A stretch of DNA of 64,000 nt from Amblyornis subalaris (lineage: Eukaryota > Chordata > Aves > Passeriformes > Ptilonorhynchidae): positions 4,947,546 through 5,011,545 of the forward strand of contig JACAXG010000051.1 in assembly GCA_018881555.1 (NCBI GenBank). Direction: 5' to 3'. The notes below the pieces were generated by a model, which had not been told where the DNA came from, did no database searches, and was given only the letters and a program-made list of their open reading frames with translations. Positions 21,271 through 33,537 of the stretch are shown in pieces. The position numbers were made by a program, and so were the translations under genes. Numbering within the stretch: position 1 is the stretch's first letter; every line of letters starts with the position of its first letter.

Positions 21271-24200
21271 ACTGAGCTTCTGCTTGGTATGGGAAGGAAG
21301 CAGCTTAGACTGAATTTTCNCCTTGCCCCACAGTTGCTTCATATTTTTTGTCCCTCGCTTGGGGCAGAGGTGATGGCGACTTGAAGNATTATTCTGCAAT
21401 TGGGAAAGAATATTTCAAGATGGACAATTGGAGTCCAGGAATGTGCCTCTGTTAAGTTTGAGCACCAAAGTGAGTTGAAGCTTGCTGAGGCAGCTGATGC
21501 TACTGGACCTTCTGTCAAGCTACAGCTGAAGGTTGTCCCATACTGCTCTCAGTGAAGTGCCAGTCTTTGGTCATCTGCTGCTGAACTGTAANGAGTTCTA
21601 TTTCATCTGTGCCAAGAATATTCAGAATACTGGCAAGAGTACTTGGCCCTGTGTGTAGGAACATCAGGTGCTGGAGCTCTGGCTAGGCCTCCTCAGCACT
21701 GCCATCATCACAAGCATTCCTCATAAAGGTTTAGATCCATGCTTGGCCAATAGGAAAAACATATCCCAGGNAGCCCCCAAGACATCCACTTGCTAACATG
21801 AGAATAACAGAAGGAAAGAGCTGTTTTTAAATTAAAAGAAAAAAGTCAGCCTAAGAGTTTTGGAACTGTAGAAAGAAGGTTGGAGGGAAATAAATTGTAG
21901 AATCAAAACTCAGTGAATCTAGGTGAGGATTTGTCATACTGTTTTGATAAATAAATTAGCCTAGACAGGTATGCGAATTTAGACTTGGACCATGAAAATC
22001 CTTTTAATTTGTTATTTCTAAGGCATTTCTGAATGTAGAACAAATATAACATATGCGAACATAACGAAAACTTCTCTTAACTTNTCTTTCCTTTTCATTA
22101 AAAGATTTTATATTAGGCAGAATCCAGAAATCATAACACAGAAAGCATAACATATGATAGGTATTGTGGTAAAAGCACAAAGAGAAAATGCTATGACTTT
22201 GAAATCACATTCTTTAGCCTTCACTATAGACCTCCCTGATGTTCCATCATAATCCTGATGTGACCAACATAATCTGCATGTTTCCGTATGCTCTGAATAT
22301 GCTGACTGTATGCATAATTCAAGTTTTGTGATTGCTTATTTCAAGAAGAATGCTGTGCCTTTTTAAAACTATAATAATGCCATAGAAAAATTAAAATTTG
22401 GAGATGTTCAGAAAGCAGAATTTTCAGCTTGGTGGGTTACTCTGTGATTTTGCAATTCAAGACTGTTCACAAACAGTCAAAAAGTCCACCTTTTTGGGAA
22501 TGGAAATTCTGACCATTTTGATTTTGGAATCAGTTCTTATACCATTGAAACATTTTCCTTCAATGTTAAAAATCTATTTCATGGTATTTTAAAAAATAAT
22601 GTTGCTAAATATAATATACAATACAATACAGGATGAATTTCATCATATGAGAGACAAAACATGAAACTTTAAAATGGGTGATTAATTTTAACTTTGCTTT
22701 GATTTAATTATTGCTGTTAAATTTGAGTGAAGCTGATCAAACCCCATGAGATTTCCAGTCACTTGCATGGTACTCTCTTGATGAAATGACTCTGTTTAAA
22801 GNTTTTTGCCAGCTCTAATCACTGAAAGTTACCTCTCTTTCTGCATTACAGTCTAGGGAAATGACCTTATTTTTCATTTTCTCTTGACAGTTCTAAAACA
22901 GTTGACAGCAGAAATGACAAAGGTACTGACAGAAAAGTTACTTTTTTCTTCTTCATTTTGATGTTATGGATCGATGTCCATTCCACCAGCAGCCTCTAAA
23001 CCATAGATCACACAGCGCCTTACTTCCAAGTCAACAAGAGACAATTACAGGTTAGCAAATGTGTTCATTTCCCTTTGGCAATTCAATGGGGATTCTAACC
23101 ATCTGATTCAGAGAAGCACATATGGTAAATACTTAATGGAATATAAATCTTGAGAGCACACCTTGAAATTAAATGAGCTTTTCAATAGGACTCACATTTC
23201 TGTTTTACAAAGGTCCTGTTGAGAATTATATTTCTTGTAAGCCTCTGACAGTTATTTATGACCTTGGGCATACATATACTCAAACGTTTAACCTATCCCA
23301 TCTNTGTTAAATCTAGTTTTATATCAGGATACCAATGTTAACTGCTCACTGACCTACAGAAATAATTAAATTGCCTTTATTCTTCTATAGATTTTATTAC
23401 CTGACCTTATTACAGACAACAGGATATGTATGAAGATGTATTTTTATTATTTCTGCAGGATTATTGTATGCTTTAAAAATATTTTAAAATATGCTAGGCT
23501 ATATTTATATTCTCCTTAATACCACTGAGTCACAAGGAATGAATTCTGGAAGATAATTTTTGTGGATTTACTTTAACCATGCAGCATATCTTTGGTTTTT
23601 ATATTTCCTAAATATATTCTAAATATGCATTTGTCACCAGAGTGTCTGAAAGTTTTAGTGACTGGAGAGTGCCAAAAGGCCCTCTCTCCTTATAGGTTTG
23701 AGTTAGTTCAGCCAGTGAAGCTGCTCACTGAAGTGGTTAAAAAACAGTCCAGACCACTAGAGACTAATAGCCGAGTGAAGATGGCTTTCCTCTCTTACAC
23801 GGGAATTGTGGGAAACAGGAGCAAAACTTCATTCAGTTGTAATCTCTTTTAGCTAGCATACCTTCTGAGACTTGTCAGAACTCATTAGGGCACAAAGACA
23901 AATTTTTCAGGTAGCTGCTTGCTCCTCAGATGTCAATGCTGGATAAAGTAACTGTGCTCCCCATGCTGTTTCCTACTGTTATTTTCTTGGAAGTTGCTGC
24001 CCTCACAATTTTGCAGAAGAGTGGTTAATGTATAGGCTTCCTGATATGACTGTGGCAAAACCAGGTGGGTTGGCTAAACAGTTCTGGTTGTGGATTTAGT
24101 TGTGGTGGTTTTTTTTGTTTTGTTTTGCTTGACTTTCCCNCTGTTGTTTTGCTTTTAATTATACCAGAGATAATGTGTTTCCTTAATAGACATCTGCAGT

Positions 24201-24971
24201 GAAAAACGTCTGGCTCCCAATTTGTTTCGAGCATTGAAAAAGATAAAGCATCAAGGAATTTTTAGACAATACAAAATCACTCTATTGCATTTAATAGGTG
24301 TGCATTAGAAACCATCTCCTTGTTTGATAACCTTGTGCATCATCAAATGGGTATAACACTGTATGTGGCATGTTTATGTCTGAGGATAACCTAGCATGTA
24401 CTTAAAGAAAAACATTAATGTTTTTAACAATTTCCGAAGGCTATTTTCATAACAGACTGAGACAAAAATAAAAAAGGTGTGTTGCCAGTCAGGACTGACA
24501 TTTCTACAGGTATGTGTGAATCTAACAGGTCAACGATCTGAATCCAGGTTCTTCTCTGATCAGAATAAAATATTTTTCTTATTAACCATTCTGCATTTAG
24601 ATGAGCAGGACCTCAGAACATATGCTGCCAGTGTCACCACTTCAGCATCTGGTATTACTGAATACTTTGGGCTCTACTATCAAATGTTTAGACCTCAATT
24701 TTTTAACCACCTGCATTGGAGGAATCACACCTGGTAAAACACATGAGGATAACATTATGACAATATTTTCCTGGTCTTCCCAGGACAAATGAATGGAAGC
24801 CATTATAAAGANTTAAGTAAGACCCATGATTTTCAACCTATTTGTTTATTCTTGCTCTGCACCCTCAGCAGGCTCCTAGCTACTGGGAACAAATCTTTCT
24901 TTCCAGTATCCTGCTCATTCTCTAGATAAACAACTAAGTTCTCTTTCCAAAATGAGTGTGATCGTTGACTG
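21271..24971. other. Unannotated AT-rich DNA
   Basis: About 3.7 kb with no recognised repeat or gene. The first 500 bp (21271-21770) is somewhat more GC-rich than the rest and could hold decayed ERV sequence, but I see no primer-binding site or gag-like frame. Frames such as 23592-23852 (86 codons, plus) lack any recognisable domain. Confidence 0.45.
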
Positions 24972-27130
24972 TTAGTTACACACAAAATAAATAAGCTCAT
25001 CCAGAAATTTTCTCATATTCTCCTCTGGGTTTTTTTTGATGCTTAAACTACACATAAATGTTCCCTGGCCTGTAGAAAGAGGATTCTTAGCACGGTTGTT
25101 GGACACCCCCATTGGATGCTGACATATGGGTTCAAATCAGAGAAAACAAAACAATGACAGCCTGATATCTAAGCGATATTACTAGTTGACTGCTGTTTTG
25201 GGGATATCTGTGTCTTTGTAACACTGTTTTTACACTGTTACAATTTGAGACATATTCCCTAATTAAATATTTCTTGATACTTTCCTCCAGAAAGAATCAA
25301 ATTGGATAAATTAGTGTTTGTATTTAAAACAATGGCACTGAACAATTTCCAGCAAAATACATCTCTAACTAATTCAGTTACAAATCAGGGCAAAAAAANC
25401 ATTCTACGTTTGTAGTAGTAGCATCTCTTCACCACCTGAATGATAAATTTCTAGGAGAAATTACGTTTTCCACCATCTTAAATGAAATGTGTTTAAATTC
25501 CACTCTTACTTTTTCTTGCTGTATCTTTATCAATTGTGCAAATGCATCCCTCTGCAATGCTTTTAGCTCCTCCTTTACTCCCATGGGAGGGTCAATTTTT
25601 AAGGCAGTAGTAGGATCATATGAGAACAGCAGGAGAAACACATACTGTCTACAAACCTATAACTTTTGATTACCCATTTGTTTTACCAAAAGTGCTAATA
25701 AAATCCTTCAGCTTGTCCTTCTGATCACAGTTAAGCTGGTGTTTGCTGCTAGTATACTGAGGCTGTCCTGGTGTTTCTTTCAGTGCCTGACTCAAAAAGT
25801 CAGCAAAATTACTTTTAATTAACTGTTGTTTTGTTTAGTATTTATCCTTGAATAATTTCTAAGACCTTTNCTAACCTTTCTGCTCAGAAATTCTCCTTCT
25901 TTGTAATTTTTCTTGAAGAATAATTTTTTAATTAAATTAAATATTTTTTACTTTTAAAAACCATTTTAGACCTTTTTTCAACTTTCTTGCAGTTTGTGTC
26001 TGGTTTAATGGTGGACCGATTTTTAATAAAACTTTATGTATTTTTCAAATAGAAGTCTAACAACGATAACTACAGTGCTTCTTTAGATTCATGTGATCTA
26101 ATTTCATGTGAGAATATATTCTTAGCTTCACTGTCATATTTTCACATTGAATTTCAGGAAGACAGTATTCTTAAAAATTAAATGTCTAATATGAAAACCT
26201 TGCCTACTGTTTTTAACTTAATAACTATTTGTGACATATAATATTTTTTTCAAGATTCATATTTTCTGAAGAGTTACTTACTGTACCAGATTTTTCTTGA
26301 TCAATTCTCGATGCTTTTAGAGTATAGTTTGTAAATACATATAGGCTCATTCTCATCTTTGGATGTATACGTCTTTTAGGTATTTCTTGACAGTACAAAC
26401 TATAATATTGTAGGAATATTTTCTTCAGGGTTTCCCCTGTTTGGCTTCCAAAATTTTAAGGGAAGAATGTTTCATCTTTTTTTTTTTAACAAAGTGATTT
26501 AATTTTTGAACAATTACACCCACATTTTTCAGCTTCTCATCATGAATTTTCTTCCCAATTTATAATACTTTACTTTTGCACAATATGCACAGATGAAAAT
26601 TACAGGGAAATTTAAAAGAGAATAATAAAGCAATAAATATGTCTCAAACACAANTTCAACATTATTAACTACAGGGAAATAGATATAGTGAATAGATAGT
26701 TGATCTATGCAATTTCAAAAGTGAACACCAACATGTCTGTATAAAATGATGACAACATCACTCATAGAGGTGTAGAGAGAAAAAACATAACGTTTAATAT
26801 TGCAAGATTGCAGCCATATGACATACACAGGGACAGGCAACTTAGTTCCATATAATCCTCTACTGCAACAGAATCTCTAAAATAGGGATCTATTGGAAAG
26901 TCAGACAGGGAAAGTCTGACTAATCAGTCAGTTAAACAAAAGAAAACAACTTTGCTTGGCTCATGTTTGTGCCCCTTTATATTTGNATTTTGAAGCAAGA
27001 AATTGAAAGAGATTTACTAAACTCTTGTGCAAGCTTTTGGTGGTTTACTTTTCTTTTTTTAATGTAATTTAGTTTTAAAGGAGTATCTGTGCCAGAAATG
27101 CTATTAGAGGGATACATTATGAGATTTCTG
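24972..27130 (-). other. Possible decayed spliced gene: collinear minus-strand frames, unidentified
   Basis: Six minus-strand open stretches occur in order: 27130-26979, 26560-26425, 26437-26282, 25827-25670, 25660-25510 and 25069-24972. The most protein-like words are LKNVGVIVQKLNHF, YCQEIPKRRIHPKMRMSLYV, QKDKLKDFISTFGK and KIDPPMGVKEELKALQRDAF. Possible splice sites fall at fitting places: GTAAGT after 26282, GTAAGA after 25510, TTTTTGAGTCAG before about 25803, and CTTTCTACAG before 25069. Stretches two and three, and four and five, are in different frames, and a stop lies between the last two of these, so an intact gene is unlikely. I do not recognise the protein. AT-rich DNA readily produces Lys- and Ile-rich frames, so chance is a serious alternative. 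Confidence 0.17.
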
Positions 27131-27653
27131 ACTAATCATAAATAATTAACACAGCTGAAAGAGTGAAGATCNAGTAATCAATATGTGAAGAAAACTGCAC
27201 CCAGTTTATTCAAAATCAAGAAAATCTGCAAAAGTGAATTTGAAGAAATGATGACCTATTCATGGATGTTCAGGGACAAAGAAAAGAGATAAACTTCCTC
27301 ATATAAATTATTCATGATCAATTATTTGCTCAGCTTCAGTCTGAGTACATCTTGTGACAAAATTAGATTTTAATCACATGTTTCTTTAGACCCCAAATGA
27401 GGCATTCAGGATTCAGGGANAGTAAAATCTTTGGCTTCTCAGAAATTAGGGGCTGATTCTGCAGCACTGAAGTCACTGGGACTATTTTTAACTGATTTCA
27501 ATTAGAGTAGGGTCAAACTCCTGGAACTTTATGGTTTATTCCCTGCGTTTCACTATATTTGCACCAGTATAATTTTTATTTTTCCTCCAATTGAGTTTCT
27601 CATGTTTTAAAGGAGAGGGTGCACAAGAAACTAGAGCACTGAAACCATAAAGG
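27131..27653. other. Unannotated spacer
   Basis: AT-rich DNA between the candidate decayed frames and the ERVL LTR. Nothing recognised. Confidence 0.5.
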
Positions 27654-28659
27654 TGAAAACTTTTCCTTTTGCTGGGATAGAGCTAATTTGCTTCAAAGTA
27701 GCTGCTATGGAACTATATTTTAGATTCACACTGAAAATGGTGTGGATAATACAGAGATGTTATTGCTAAGCAGTGCTTATGCAGAGCCAAGGCCGGTCTG
27801 TTTCTTGTACTGCCCTGCCAGTGAGGGGGCTGTAGGTACACAAAAGCTGGGAGGGGAGAGACTGAAATGGTTCATGCCTTAAACATTGTTATGAGGCAGT
27901 GTTGCCCATTATAGCTAAAAACTGTATAAAGAAGCTATGACCACCAAAGCCCACCCCTCCCTGGAGATGCCTGACTGGAACTTTGGACTGTGAGTTAAGC
28001 TGTCTAGATAAGATAAAATGGGACACTATTGTTCAATCATTTCAGGTCTAGGGAGAAGTAAACAAGGCTGAAGGAAAAGAATGCATCCACAAGAAAGCCA
28101 AAGCCAGCAGAAAATCATCCCTGGCTGGGTTTGGGGTGGGGGAGGCCATAGGCCACAGAGACCAGTTTTGCACAGACTTCCCCCCCAACCAAGGAGGAAG
28201 GAGGAGAGTTTTGGGTATGTGGTGTAACCTCTGGTTGGAGGCAGTGAACCCGTCCTCCCTTACAGAAACCAGCTCGGCTATGGAACCCCCAACCCCGGGA
28301 AGACGACATCCACAGGACATTCATATGAGAGGCAACTGAAGGGATGTCTTAATCCATCAAAGACCCCCTGAAGTGCTCTCCAGAGGCCTTGCACCAGAGG
28401 ACTGCACATGATGTAAAGTAATGCAACAGATCCAGAGTCTGTTGCAAGAGACTGTGTCAAACTTTCCCCGCCTAGGGGAGGTACCTGGGCATTCCTACCT
28501 GGCCTGAATCCATATTAACCCATGGGATCCTATGTTTTTGGGAGGACCTTCACCGCCAAGAAGACCAGATGGAGAAGATCATCGGAACNTTGTTGAGATC
28601 CATCAAGTGGTGATATTTTCTTTAATCTGTCTCTGTCACTATCTTTCTGTCCCCCCAAC

Positions 28660-28716
28660 TTTTTTCTATTTCTTTCTCTTTCTTTCTCTCTATCTCTCTC
28701 TGTCTCTCTCTCTCAT
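28660..28716 (+). repeat. Pyrimidine-rich TTTC/TCTC simple repeat
   Basis: Mixed TTTCTC and (TC)n runs lie just before the poly(A) signal of the nested LTR. It is part of that LTR and was probably extended by slippage. Confidence 0.8.
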
Positions 28717-28725
28717 TTACTGTTA

Positions 28726-28731
28726 AATAAA
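28726..28731 (+). terminator. Poly(A) signal of the nested LTR
   Basis: AATAAA within GTTAAATAAAACCGATAC, 90 bp before the LTR end, consistent with the R/U5 position. Confidence 0.5.
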
Positions 28732-28914
28732 ACCGATACTATTGACTTTGTCATATGGTCTCGTTTGCACCCTAATTTGGGCAGAGGCTTCTCTAATAAT
28801 TTTAATAACCCGACCATTACAGGGACACAGCCAGGAGAGCTGACTCAAACTGATAAGTAAGGATTATATATAACTAATAGAGGGAAATTCCATAACGTAT
28901 GACATCATGCTCCA

Positions 28915-28921
28915 TATATAA
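28915..28921 (+). promoter_or_regulatory. TATA box of the outer ERVL LTR
   Basis: TATATAA in CCATATATAAAGAGG, about 190 bp before the ATTAAA poly(A) signal. The nested insertion lies upstream of it and has cut the U3 region away from this core promoter. Confidence 0.5.
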
Positions 28922-29235
28922 AGAGGGGGGAGGAAGGAAGAAGGGGAGAACATTTTGAGTGATGGAGTTTGTCTTCCCAAGTAAGCATTATGTGTGATGG
29001 GGCCCTGCTCTCCTGGACATGGCTGAACACCTGTCTGCCCCTGGGAAGCAGTGAATTAATTCCTCGTTTTGCTTTGCTTCTGCATGCAACTTTTGCTTTA
29101 CCTATTAAAGAGTCTTTATCCCAATCCATGAGTTTCCTCACTTTTATGCTTTCAATTCCCTCCCCCATGCAGTTGCTGAGGAGGGAGTGAACAGCTGCGT
29201 GTGGCTGAGTTGCTGGCTGGGCTTAAACCAGGACA

Positions 29236-30483
29236 ATTGGCTGCCCTGCTTANTCATCAGCTGGTTTACAACATGAACAGAAGAGTATGGCTGGTTCTTC
29301 AGCTTTCAGAAGTTTAAGACACGCCCTTGACTACTGTAGGGTAATAGTAATTTTCCCNAGTTCATGTTCTGAGATAAACTGTTCTTTTCTTTAATTCTTA
29401 CTTTTTTATGTAATATATATAAAATTCACTTAAATATAATTGACTGGAGAGGAAGTCAAATTGGTCAGTGGAATCTCATAATATTGTCTTTCTTCCTAAT
29501 TTAGAGATCAGTAGCCAATTGCAATAGATGTGGTGGGCTTTAATTCAAATATTGTCTCTTTCAAGACCTTCATGTTGAATAGTGAAGCTGGGAGGGCTAA
29601 TCCAAGTATTGGTTTATACTTGGCCAATGTATACACTGTGCACTTATCGGTTGCTCTTTTCCAGTGCAGGCACTTATTTTGCTTATGTCAGACTTTCATA
29701 CAGAGGNGGAGGAAAAAGCATGCTTTCTTTGTGGGAGAAACACAAGTTGACTTTAACTAGACATTTGACAAGTTGTTGTGAAGTTATAAATGGCTCCATA
29801 ACAGGAATATGTCCATCTCCTCTGTAACTGTTTTCTGAAAAGAAAGTCTTTTGAAGATAATGTTGTCATTTAGATGAATATTACACATTGAAGCTTCTTG
29901 TATGATGGTGATTCTTTTTTTCCAGGATTCTCTACCAAATGGATCTTACCGTGTTATTTATTTAGGACATATGTAGGCACCACAACACAGAGAACAATAT
30001 AAATATGTATACTGATATAAACTTCATGAAAAATTAACAACAGCAATATCAAATTCTACATGTACTACAGGTCTAAAATGGCCTTGAATTGTTGTTTCTT
30101 TTCTGAAACACTCTTCTCAACTATTAATACAGCAGTCAGTTCTATGCTTAGAACATGGATGTTTCTATGCTTAGAATCATGGACGTTTGCAAATTTTTTC
30201 TATAGTTTGAATAATGGTATGTTAAACAGCACTTTTAGATATTCTAGCCGCTGGGGAGTTATAGCTCATACCAGACATTATTTATCACTCACTTTTACCA
30301 TGTCACCTTCTAGCTGTACACTAAATAATTTCCACTAACTTAAGCTAACCTTCCAAGCCTCAGCATAGTTTCAAACANAAATGTATTTATATACANATTT
30401 ATATACACACATACATATATAAAAANATTAACACATAAATTATGTATAAATATATTTATTCATACATATAGATATTCTTNTTC
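29236..30483. other. Unannotated AT-rich DNA with a short tandem duplication and a TA-rich tract
   Basis: No gene recognised. A 23-25-bp direct duplication occurs at 30141-30188 (TCTATGCTTAGAA(T)CATGGA(T/C)GTT twice). Positions 30375-30480 form a TA-rich low-complexity tract with ATATAC and ATATAT words, directly before the CR1 tail at 30484. Confidence 0.55.
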
Positions 30484-31035
30484 ACAGAACCACAGAATGG
30501 TTAAGGTTGGAAGATATCACTGGAGGTCATCTATTTCAGCCTCCTTGCTTGCGCAGGGTTCCCTAGACCATGTTACTTAGGATTGTGTCCAAACAGTTCT
30601 TGAATATTTCTGATGAGAGAGACTCCACAATCCCTGTGGGCAACCTATTCCAGTACTCAGTTACCCTCACAGTAGAGCTCTTCCTCCTGTTCAGGTGAAA
30701 CTTTCTGTCTTCTGGTTTCTACCTGTTGCCTCTTGTCCTAGTGCTTGGCACCACCAAGATGAGCCTGGCTCCATCCTCTTGGCACCCTCCCTTTAGATAC
30801 TGATAGACATTTATGAGGTCTCCTCTCAGTCATCTCTTCCTGGGGCTGAACAGGCCCAGCTCCCTCAGTCTTTCCTTGTAAGAGAGGTGCTCCAGTCCCT
30901 AAATTATCTTTGTTGCCCTTTGCTAGACCCGCCCCAGGAGCTCCATGTCTCTCTTGTATGGGGGGCACAGCACTCCGGATGTGGCCTCACCAGGGCTGAG
31001 TAGAAGGGCAGTATCACCTCCCTCATCCTTTTTTC
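30484..31035 (-). mobile_element. CR1 3' portion, minus strand
   Basis: The plus strand starts with CACAGAACCACAGAATGGTT, the reverse-complemented CR1 tail, and runs through TGTTGCCTCTTGTCCTAGTG, CAGGCCCAGCTCCCTCAGTC and GGCACAGCACTCCGGATGTG, all typical of the CR1 C-terminal ORF2 region. It stops at about 31035. The wording (GGTTGGAAGATATCACTGGA) differs from the CR1s at 2546 and 11452, so it belongs to another subfamily. There is no intact frame. Confidence 0.93.
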
Positions 31036-33309
31036 ATATCTATGTGCAAAAAATGTAATATAATACACACCAAAGTATTATTTAAGCTTTATTCAGATTA
31101 CTAAATGAAGAAAGAAGAAGTAAAGAAATCNAGATTTGGGTAGATTTGCAACCAAAGATTTGCCTTAGTGAACTTGTTTATGAGTTGCAGTGCTTAGTTT
31201 TGTGCCCAAAGGAGAACTACAACATCTGGTGTGCTCGATGCTCTCAATAAATGACTGTTTCATATTTGGTATTTCTCTCAGGGATTGTTTAGTACATAAT
31301 ATTAAATTCTTGCTCTAACAATGGTTGCTAATTTGTTCAGGACCTATTCTGTGACACACATTATTAGACTGTTCAGACATCAGTTTCTTAATTTTCACAA
31401 AATATCTCAATAGTGAAAGCCTGGCATCATCCCAATTTTATAAGTGCTGAACTGAAGCATGGTGGTATTGCTCCTAATGATTATCCACTAATTTTGGCAG
31501 ATCCATTTCGTGTTATCTCTTTGCTTATTTTACAGTTCTGTGTGTGGTGTGGCCTTTTTCCTGCTCAGACCATGCTGTGCCTCCTGCTGATTGAATGTGC
31601 AGCTATTAGCAAAACAGCAAATCAGAATCCAAATCCAAAGCTGAAAAAGCAAACATGGGCTGAAATTAATTTCAACTTTGCTATTTAACATTAAGGCATC
31701 TAACTTGAACTAACTGTTAAAGCTGCTTCTTTCTTCAGCTAATGGAGTGACAGGCAGCTCAAGAGAACCATTGTCTCCACCTGTTAGAAAAGAGCTTCAG
31801 AACGGGATGAACCACCTTCTGCAGGTGCCTCTCCACACTGGCAGAGAAAACCTGCCTTGTTTGTAGACTGAGGCTAGGTAAGACGAATTTCAGTCTTGGG
31901 GAGGGCAAAGGCAGAGGTCTGAAAATTAGGTGTTTGGTTCTAAATTAGTCTCTTGGAGTCAGGAATGACAAGAATTTCCAGAGGTGTTTCCTACCATTTA
32001 AAGTCCTAGGAGGGATTTGAAGAACTGTCTCTAAAAATGTCCTTCTTCTATTGACTACAGACACTTAAAACAACTAAATTTAAGGACGATGGAATCAAAT
32101 ATTTACTGATGTCCCTTGATAACTGTGGATTTGCTTATCATTCAGGAATTCCGACAAAGAAATAAAATTTGTCCCTTCCTTCCCAGCACAATATGGAGAA
32201 TAACTCTTTCTTATTCAACCTTCATTGCAGCAGTTCAGAGTGCTGATGCTGCCAACCACAATTTAAGGGTTTGCATGTGTGTAGAATTTCCTGAGCTTTT
32301 TTAAAAAAACACAAAACCAAAAAACAATCAACAAAAAAAACCACCCAAATCAAAAAACCAAACAGGTGTGTTTGGAAGGAATGTGTNGTTTGTTTCGTTT
32401 TGTTTTTTAATTCAGTTATTTGGCACTCTAATTCTCTGTGATGAGCATAGCCTGAAGAGTAACACCTCACAGGCAGGTGTTAGACATGGCAACAGTGACT
32501 GAAAAAAAAGCCCAGGAGTCTTTTTTGTTTAATCCTAGCACAAATTAAAAAAATTTATTCTTTAATTTGCACATTGGTACTTAATAATTATTTGTAACTC
32601 TATTGTCTACTTTGTGTGTTGTAACTACCAACTTCTACTTGCATTTAACCTGGTTTACCATGAGGATGATTTCAAAGTATTTTGACAAAGAAAAAGACAG
32701 ACTCTCACAAAGGGCGGTAGTCTATGAATCTATGAATTTATTACTTCAGGGCAATTTAGGCATATTCTGCAGGGTATAAAATGTATAATAGGAAGTGCTG
32801 CAGGGGAATTTTCAGAGACCATGCAGAGAGCTTGCATCAGAAAAGTCAGAAGGAAAAATGGCTAACTGTTCTCTTCAATTATGCAGGAAGATATTCAAGA
32901 GAATTTCTGAATTGAAATGGTTCCTCCAGGGAATTTGTTGCACTGGCATGATGGTGAGTACAGCCATGGTTCTATTATGTGTCATTCGCCTTACCCACCT
33001 AGAGATGAATGTAAGCATTTGTATCATAGAAGTGAATTGCTATCCCTTTTTTATAGTATCTATATATGACAACCTTACCCTGTTCTGATTCAATGATTCC
33101 TTCATTGATTTCCATCAAAAAATTATTAAATATCATGCTTTTAATAAATTGTCTACAAAACAGTCCTATATTAACAGCATCCTAAACAACAATCAATCTG
33201 AAAAGTGTTTTACTGAAACTTATCAGAGGATGTGATGCTTTAGACTGTCCTACCAACTGGGTGTCAGCACTCAGAGAGACATTTATCATATTTACGTGTT
33301 AAATTGACT

Positions 33310-33537
33310 CTTCAGTTACTATTGACTCCCTTCTCTAGCCCTAGGTCCTTGATCCTGGCCTGTTCAGTTCCACTCTGCTGGAGTACCTCACATCAGTCCA
33401 GCTTTACTGCTCACCCCTCCCGGTGTCCCCACCACATCCCAGTGTCTCCTCCTGTCATCCAGCTTCCTTTCCCACAAGCACCAGCTTCTCATTTGATCTT
33501 TTCTTCCTTGCTACCAGCTTCATTCCCCCTAGACTGA
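33310..33537 (+). other. Pyrimidine-rich, GC-richer block
   Basis: The plus strand is dominated by C and T (CACCCCTCCCGGTGTCCCCA, TCTCCTCCTGTCATCCAGC) in an otherwise AT-rich, strand-balanced region. The 77-codon frame over it (Ser-, Leu- and Pro-rich) follows from the composition. It may be a decayed repeat or minisatellite. Confidence 0.4.

Larger units (their letters stand above)
27863..28821 (+). mobile_element. Nested solo LTR, 959 bp, with 5-bp target duplication
   Basis: Inside the ERVL LTR, a block begins TGAAATGGTTCATGCC and ends CCCGACCATTACA, so it has TG...CA ends. It is flanked by GAGAC (27858-27862) and GGGAC (28822-28826), a 5-bp target duplication with one mismatch. The host LTR reads continuously when the block is removed. 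AATAAA at 28726-28731 lies 90 bp before its end and is preceded by a pyrimidine-rich run. TATAAA occurs early, at 27925-27930. The length and 5-bp duplication suit an ERVL-type or related LTR; the exact family is unknown. It carries no retroviral genes. It is younger than the LTR it interrupts. Confidence 0.85.
27654..29235 (+). mobile_element. ERVL-type LTR split by a nested LTR
   Basis: The left part (27654-27862) reads TTGCTGGGATAGAGCTAATT, GTGTGGATAATACAGAGATG and GCTAAGCAGTGCTTATGCAG. The right part (28822-29235) resumes with GGGACACAGCCAGGAGAGCT and carries a TATA box TATATAA at 28915-28921. It continues with GAGTTTGTCTTCCCAAGTAA, GGCTGAACACCTGTCTGCCC and an ATTAAA poly(A) signal at 29104-29109, and ends ...TTAAACCAGGACA. 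The parts together form a near-complete avian ERVL solo LTR of about 620 bp. The join point falls in the middle of its U3. The long minus-strand frame at 28905-29168 is LTR sequence and not a gene. Outer flanks AAAGG and ATTGG match at three of five positions, so its own target duplication is weak. Confidence 0.85.

Noticed and set aside
25081..25160. tRNA-like B box GGGTTCAAATC near 25128
   Set aside because: No A box, no acceptor-stem pairing and no cloverleaf could be drawn around it.
27181..27240. Plus-strand Glu/Asn/Gln-rich open stretch
   Set aside because: Short and compositional. It also shows how easily AT-rich DNA here mimics protein, which lowers confidence in the minus-strand cluster next to it.
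28048..28339. Frames of 67-90 codons on both strands
   Set aside because: They lie inside the nested LTR and have no retroviral or cellular domain.
32795..33088. 97-codon plus-strand frame with a hydrophobic C-terminal half
   Set aside because: The hydrophobic stretch could suggest a membrane segment, but there is no signal, domain or supporting splice structure.
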